From positions 434,001 to 498,000 of the forward strand of contig JALUTQ010000037.1 in the NCBI GenBank assembly GCA_032718865.1: a stretch of 64,000 nucleotides of DNA. Direction: 5' to 3'. The notes beneath the pieces are model-generated. The model was given only the letters and a program-made list of their open reading frames with translations, made no database searches and was not told the DNA's origin. Of this stretch, positions 59,624-64,000 are shown in pieces. A program made the translations under genes and the position numbers. Positions within the stretch are counted from its first letter, which is position 1; every line of letters begins with the position of its first letter. The DNA is from Tilletia caries. Its lineage: Eukaryota > Basidiomycota > Exobasidiomycetes > Tilletiales > Tilletiaceae.

Positions 59624-62600
59624 ATGGCACGCACGAGGACGTTCTGTTGCTGCATCGTGAGTATTATCGATCTGGCTTCGACGCTGCGCAGAAGCAAGTG
59701 AGCGCCGGAGGACACGCATACAAGCTCAAACCCCGTAGCTTCGCACCTTCTCTGGCTCAGCGACCATCATGTGGCAGTCCATGTACGCGTCGGGGATGTG
59801 CTTTGAGACGCTGGTGAGGATCGGAGCGCCCATGACGATGTTGGGAACAAAGTGACTGAGAGAGTGGACGAGCTTGTTAGCGATCGCGTCTGAGCTGAAC
59901 GAAAACAGGGTCTCGCGCGCTGCTCACCCGTCCATCATGAAGTCGAGAGACGTGCTCTCGTTGTGTGATCAGCTGAGACGCGTTGAACTGGGCAACGACG
60001 GCCTTCAGTACCTCTGCAAGAAGCACCAGTCGAGGGACGAGGTTGTGTCAGCATGAATGTCCTTTTCAAGTGGGGCCAGGGGGCTCATCTGCTGAGAAGC
60101 GGTACTGACCGTTGACAACACTGGGCAAGACGCGCTCATCGTAGTCGGTGCCGATCTCGCGGTAGATGGTCGGCAGCTTGTCGATGGCAGGACGCGACAG
60201 CACACGGCAAGTAATGTTGACCGTTTGCAAGTCTGCGCATCAGATGAAAAAAACGAAAGGGCAAGTTCAGCATACAGTCAAAGCCCACAGGAAGAACACC
60301 AAGTAAACCTCGTTGATGTCCCCCGAGAGAACCTCGTTCCCTAACTCGCACTCACCCTTGGGTTGCAGCATTAGCGCGTCGGAGGGCTTCTTGTTGGGCT
60401 TGCTGTGCTCCGCGGCGGAATTGCTCGAGCATGCGCCCGAGCGGCGTCGGTGGTCATGTTGTGTGTGTGCTGGGTGTCGAGGTGATGGGGAGCGTGATTG
60501 GATGAATAATGCGATGGACTTGGGCGGCGGGAGAAGAGGTGAGCGCGGGCGAGTGAGTGAGTGAGTGAGTGAGGGAGTGAGTGGCTCGTGGCTTTCGGGT
60601 CGCTCGAGCTGATCCTCAGCTGGCTTGAGCTCATCCAGCGTCTGAGATCACCATCACCAGAGAGAGGAAAGGGGGGGTGGGGCCGTGGGGGAGATGAAAC
60701 TCGCTTCCACGGGCTTCCATGGTATTCGATGTCTGTGCGTTGGTGACCAGTGTGCATTACGTCATGGCTGCAGCCACGAAGCTATATAAGAAGCCACCCC
60801 CCCACCCCCAGCAACCGCTCTCTTCTCCCCCCCTTCGGCTCTTCGCCCTCTTGTCCACTCATAGTTTGTTTTGACACGTGACTGTCTGTCGAACAAACTC
60901 TTCGGCGTTAACATCCGTCCCTCGGTGAAAGTTCAAGGTGAGTGTTTTTCATTTTTTTCATTTTTTTTTCGTTTTTTGATCTTTTTGTGTAAAGCTTCCT
61001 GCCGTTTTTCGTTCTGTAGTTTTTGTTCGTTGCCCTTTTTTTCGTTTCTTTTATCTTTTTTTTTGTGACGGACCACGTGACTAGCAGAGTCCAACCACGT
61101 GACCAGCACCGCTCCTTTTTTCATTTTTTTTCCGTCTTTCTATTCTTCCGTTATTATTATTAGATTAAGGACGGACCACGTGACCAGCACTGCTCCTTTT
61201 TTCTTTTCTTTTCTTTTCTTTTCTTTTCTTTTCTTTTCTTTTTCTTTTCTTTTCTTTTTCTTTTCTTTTCTTTTTTTCTCTTTGTTCTTTTTTTTTGCGT
61301 CATCATCGTTAGATCAAGAGACTGACCAGCACCGCTCCTATTTTTTTCTCTTATTTGTTATATACAGATCACCATGGCCGACCCTCCGCCAGCGCCCTGG
61401 ATTGAGTCAGTAGCACCAGAATCGGTGCTGTGGCCTGGCGTAGAAGGCACACAACAGGCGGCGGAGTGGCATAATGCGCCCATCAATACTTGGTTTCTAC
61501 CAAAATACGCCTTCCTGCCGCATCCAGTCGTGCCGGATGAAGATATCGGTGGGATGCTCACGGAGCTGAGCGCTACACTCCGGCAGCGCCTCGACGCTGT
61601 GCCTCCACCACCGCCGCCTCGTCGGACCAGGCCTGGAGAGCGCCAAAACAATTCGCGATTGAAGACGTATCGCACCCGGCTTCGGCCGAATACACAGCAA
61701 AAGGAGGCACTTCGAAAAACGGCTGGAATATTCAGGTGGACGTACAACCGGGCAACCTCAAGGCTCACCCAAACGCCTCTTTAACCAACGTCCGGGAACA
61801 TTCGGTTACAGAGGATGGCCTTCCCCTCATGAACCTGTCATGGGTGACTCCGGTGCCATACAGCATCAGAGAGCAGGCGTGCCTTGAGGCCCATACAGCG
61901 CTTCAGAATGGCTTGGCGGACGTTCGGGACGGCAAAATTCCGCACTTCGAGCTGAAGTTCCGGAAAAAGCGCGCGCTCTTCTCCTCCTTCCGAATTCGGA
62001 AACGTGACTGGGACGGAGGATGCCTCAAGATCCCGAATTTCGGTCTGGGTCCAGGTCAGCACCAGACCAAGATTCAGACGGGGATCGACGTTCCATCGCT
62101 GGAGCATGATGGGGCATGCATCAAGCAGGAGAACGGGTCATGGTTCCTGCTTTGGCAGAAGGACATGGGGGAAGAGAAGATGCGGGTTCCGGCAGCACGT
62201 GGGCCAGAAATGTGCGCCATTGACCCCGGCGTTCGGACATTTGCCACGCTTTACGACCCTTTGCGGGGAATGACGGCAAAGTTTGGCGATGGAGAACACA
62301 AGCGTCTTTTCCGCCTCGGTACGCACTTGGATCAGTTGATCTCGCGATCAACCCAAGCTTCAGCAAAAAAGCGTTACCGAATGCGCCGCGCCGCAAATCG
62401 ACTGCGTGCAAGAATCCGGCATCTGGTCGACGAGCTCCATTGGAAGCTGCGTGGCTACCTCAAGCAAAATTTCGACACTGTGCTGCTGCCAACATTCAAC
62501 GCGCACCAGATGTCTCGGCGAGGTCAAAGGCGGATCGGGTCAAAGACAGTCAGAGCCATGATGACGTGGGCGCACGGTCGCTTCAGAAGCCGATTAAATG

Positions 62601-64000
62601 AAGCTATGGAGGTGGTCGAGGTGGTGGAGGACTGGACATCCAAGGTCTGCTCAACGTGCGGCACGGTCAATCACAGACTTGGAGGCAGCGAAATCCACCG
62701 CTGCCCCGGATGTCTCACAGTCTCGGATCGAGACGTCAATGGCGCGAAAAACAACATTTTTCCTCCACTGGAAATATGATTTTCTCAACCAGTGACAGCG
62801 ACATATTCAATTCTCTTTTTCTTTTTCCTTTTCCTCTACATTTTCTTTCCTCTTTCTTTTTCTTGCGCTTTCGCTTTCTTTTTCCCTTTTCGCCTTTTCT
62901 TTCCGGAAAAATGCCGCCGATCACACGTGATCGGCGTTTGGGAGCTGCACCCCTTTGGCTTCGGCCATTGCACTAGTCTGTATATAGTACAGGCTTGAAA
63001 TGCAGCACTGCGCAGCTCTTATCTGACTGTGTCATACTGGGTGACTTCAAGAATCCCAATGATTTATGCCGGCGTGATTAATGATTAATGGATCAATGGC
63101 GGAGTACTTCAAGAATTGCTCAGCTTTTGGCTGTGAACCCAAGTCAATGACAGGTTCGACAGCGCAAAAAATCTATCCAGGGGCTGGATTGATCTCCTAT
63201 GTGAGGCATTGATTTAATGATCTATGCCACTGTTAATGTTAATGTTAATGATTAATGGCAATTCTTGAAGTCACCCACTACTGTCTTCATCGCTCACAGC
63301 CCACCCGAGCGGGTGTGATCATTCTGAGCATCTTCAACCTGCTCACCGCATCCACCGTGGCTTCGGCCTTGTGAGTTCTCAATTCCAGCAGAGCCTTGCG
63401 ATTGCGCTATACGCTATGCATACTTGATGGACTGACCCCATGCTTTGTTCTGGTATCAGTGCGAATCACCCAAACAGCAAGCTTATTCAACAACTCCTCC
63501 TCTGCGAGAAGATTGCGACCGTCCTGATCTCCACGGCGGGATTCATCGGTGCCGCTTATACCGACCGCCGACTGATCACCTTCTATTCTCGAGCGCTCTG
63601 GGTCGTGTTCGGCCTGTACCTGTTCATCGACACCATCAAGGCCGTCCAGAGTTTCCCTACTCGTCCCGACTTTGAGTCCAGTTGCCGTTCGAAGATGTCA
63701 GAGATTGTCAACCGGCCAGAAGACAAATCGGAAGCGGAGTGGCAAGAGGACATCAAAGCGCTGTGCCAGGTTGCGTATAATCCTATGATCGTCGGGCTCT
63801 CCTCCATGTTGGCATGCGTCAAGGTGATCGAATTCTGGACTTGCATGGGTGAGTTGTCTTTTTCTTCTCCTTACTTTTACCTGGCTGTGCAATCGGCTAA
63901 TGTGCTTACTTCGCCGCCCTTTTTTGTCCCCTCCGGTCAGTCGTATACCGCTACCGTCTGCAACTCGACGAACAGGCGCGCGAAGACGAGGGTGTCGATC
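59624..64000 (+). CDS. Four-TM membrane protein with FCCCIPTR N-terminus (paralogue 2), running off the window, with a 3.64 kb first intron
   Basis: Exons 59624-59656, 63300-63370, 63460-63848 and 63941-64000 (continuing). Exon 1 reads [11 protein letters not shown]; exon 2 starts [15 protein letters not shown], so the junction rebuilds the FCCCIPTR motif of the paralogue at 51562, which has no intron there. Later text is [20 protein letters not shown] and [17 protein letters not shown], then [14 protein letters not shown], giving four hydrophobic segments. Phases fit (0, 2, 1). Intron 1 spans 59657-63299 (GTGAGT...CAG), far longer than any other in the window, and contains several foreign segments. 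Whether it is still spliced is unknown; the coding exons look intact. Confidence 0.78.
59736..59855 (-). pseudogene. Ribulose-phosphate 3-epimerase exon fragment
   Basis: Minus strand reads [20 protein letters not shown] then [17 protein letters not shown], the N-terminal metal-site region of ribulose-5-phosphate 3-epimerase (pentose phosphate pathway), before running into unrelated sequence and a stop. A CAG acceptor precedes it at 59856-59858. Upstream sequence in exon 59927-60013 ends ATGGACGG, which would supply the preceding M-D-G of the family in the right phase. The rest of the enzyme is absent, so this is a fragment, not a gene. Confidence 0.7.
59927..60232 (-). pseudogene. Prohibitin-2 exon fragments
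   Basis: Two exon-like pieces on the minus strand. 60110-60232 reads [15 protein letters not shown] then LPTIYREIG and [12 protein letters not shown]; 59927-60013 continues [26 protein letters not shown] and CAG splice signals join them in the correct phase. The text matches the central SPFH region of prohibitin-2, a mitochondrial inner-membrane scaffold. Directly after VSRL the frame stops and the sequence changes to the epimerase fragment. No N- or C-terminal prohibitin exons are clear; a weak upstream piece (60355-60465) might be the preceding exon. A truncated, out-of-frame remnant. Confidence 0.75.
60551..60577. repeat. GAGT tetranucleotide repeat
   Basis: Five to six tandem GAGT units within the giant intron. 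Confidence 0.7.
60783..61373 (+). promoter_or_regulatory. Probable Fanzor promoter and 5'-UTR intron
   Basis: TATATAAG lies near 60783-60790, followed by a C/T-rich stretch. A GTGAGT donor at 60938 and a TATACAG acceptor ending at 61367 would remove a 430 nt 5'-UTR intron just before the ATG at 61374 (ATCACCATGG context). An imperfect stem AGTTTGTT(T)TGACA/TGTCGAACAAACT sits at 60863-60899. This layout is inferred from consensus signals only. Confidence 0.45.
61066..61345 (+). repeat. Repeated ACCACGTGACCAGCACNGCTCC units and TTTTC tracts upstream of the Fanzor ORF
   Basis: Three related units, at about 61071-61122, 61174-61200 and 61322-61340, share GACCAGCAC, then GCTCCT followed by T runs; the first two carry CACGTGAC. 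Between them is a long TTTTC repeat (about 61201-61276). The same CACGTGAC occurs at 60876. The CACGTG core is an E-box-type palindrome. Confidence 0.6.
61374..62779 (+). pseudogene. Fanzor (eukaryotic TnpB/OrfB-like RNA-guided nuclease), split by one frame change
   Basis: Two overlapping open frames, 61374-61784 (136 residues) and 61736-62779. The first ends with the OrfB N-terminal block [19 protein letters not shown] then [10 protein letters not shown]. The second holds the nuclease: [17 protein letters not shown] (RuvC-I Asp, nt 62222), a long Arg-rich helix, [15 protein letters not shown] (RuvC-II region with Pro where TnpB has Glu), [17 protein letters not shown] with an alternative Glu, zinc ribbon CSTCG...CPGC, and [10 protein letters not shown] (RuvC-III Asp). 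Fanzors are TnpB relatives found in eukaryotic transposons and viruses and shown to act as RNA-guided DNA endonucleases. The frame change near 61780 (one base, or an unrecognised intron) suggests a damaged copy, although every catalytic residue is present. N-terminal about 90 residues are Pro-rich and unalignable by eye. Confidence 0.9.
62780..63038 (+). other. Fanzor 3' flank with palindrome, possible guide-RNA region
   Basis: The first 120 bp are T/C-rich. CGCCGATCAC-AC-GTGATCGGCG (62915-62936) is a 10 bp inverted repeat with a 2 nt centre. In known Fanzor and TnpB systems the guide RNA is transcribed from the ORF 3' end and its downstream flank, so this is the place to look; no RNA is demonstrated here. 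Confidence 0.4.
63039..63276. mobile_element. 238 bp MITE with terminal inverted repeats and 3 bp target duplication
   Basis: Left end GGGTGACTTCAAGAAT, right end ATTCTTGAAGTCACCC: a perfect 16 bp terminal inverted repeat. Both ends are flanked directly by ACT, a possible 3 bp target-site duplication. The interior is AT-rich with repeats of GATTAATG and TTAATG and another copy of ACTTCAAGAATTG near 63103. There is no coding capacity, so it would depend on a transposase elsewhere. Its right end lies 23 bp before the intron acceptor. Confidence 0.8.

Noticed and set aside
60371..60757. 128-codon minus-strand frame in the giant intron
   Set aside because: Ser/Pro/His-rich, no motif; at most a short piece (60355-60465) might be an upstream exon of the prohibitin fragment.
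61201..61285. TTTTC tandem repeat considered as a CRISPR- or satellite-like array
   Set aside because: Simple pyrimidine microsatellite without spacers.
61742..61811. Intron GTACAA...TTACAG that might repair the Fanzor frame
   Set aside because: The junction gives the wrong phase and would remove the conserved YNRA segment.
62915..62975. Helitron 3' end (hairpin followed by CTAG and T)
   Set aside because: A palindrome and a CTAG|T exist, but they are about 36 bp apart instead of roughly 10-12, and no TC 5' end or Rep/Hel gene was found.

Overview
The window is nuclear DNA of an intron-rich basidiomycete fungus. Almost every gene is split by short introns of about 60-125 nt with GTRNGT donors and YAG acceptors. 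The proteins are fungal throughout (complex I 21 kDa subunit, Hmp1-like protein, LAMMER kinase, AroQ-type chorismate mutase). Genes are packed on both strands and are GC-rich. A secreted chorismate mutase and an Hmp1-like protein fit a smut-like or red-yeast-like lineage, but the class cannot be fixed from sequence alone. I recognised no rRNA, tRNA or CRISPR array.

Layout. 1-8.9 kb: 3' part of THOC1/Hpr1 (+), complex I 21 kDa subunit (-), POP1 (+), a small CYSTM-type protein (+). 10.1-15.0 kb: CTR9 (-). 16.1-21.6 kb: a three-zinc-finger protein (-), RPP40 (+), MMS2/UEV (-). 21.6-27.7 kb is the first accessory island: an alpha/beta-hydrolase gene cut off by a 5'-truncated non-LTR retrotransposon, then a roughly 0.95 kb segment bounded by GC-rich, hairpin-forming ends. 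27.8-42.7 kb: an unidentified gene (-), a CUE/Smr protein (-), an Hmp1-like protein (+), argininosuccinate synthase (+), MOT1 (+). 43.2-54.5 kb: RPL31 (-), RPB9 (+), phosphatidylserine synthase (-), secreted chorismate mutase (+), ZNHIT2-like (+), a four-TM protein (+), RVB2 (-). 55.1-58.5 kb: LAMMER kinase (+). 59.6-64.0 kb is the second accessory island: a second four-TM gene whose first intron is 3.64 kb long and holds foreign material.

That giant intron is the main discovery. From left to right it contains antisense exon fragments of prohibitin-2 and of ribulose-phosphate 3-epimerase, a Fanzor gene (eukaryotic TnpB relative, RuvC nuclease plus zinc ribbon) with its own probable promoter and 5'-UTR intron, and a 238 bp MITE with terminal inverted repeats. 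The Fanzor has a clear RuvC-I Asp, a Pro where TnpB has the RuvC-II Glu, an alternative Glu 46 residues later, a CxxC/CxxC zinc ribbon and a RuvC-III Asp. It is split by one frame change.

The housekeeping genes cover transcription (MOT1, RPB9, CTR9, THOC1), RNase P/MRP (POP1, RPP40), ubiquitin and DNA repair (MMS2), translation and no-go decay (RPL31, CUE/Smr), R2TP/chromatin (RVB2, ZNHIT2) and metabolism (ASS, PS synthase, complex I). They are independent transcription units, many in divergent pairs with 100-660 bp shared promoters. Exon boundaries were worked out by hand from reading frame, splice signals and family conservation.
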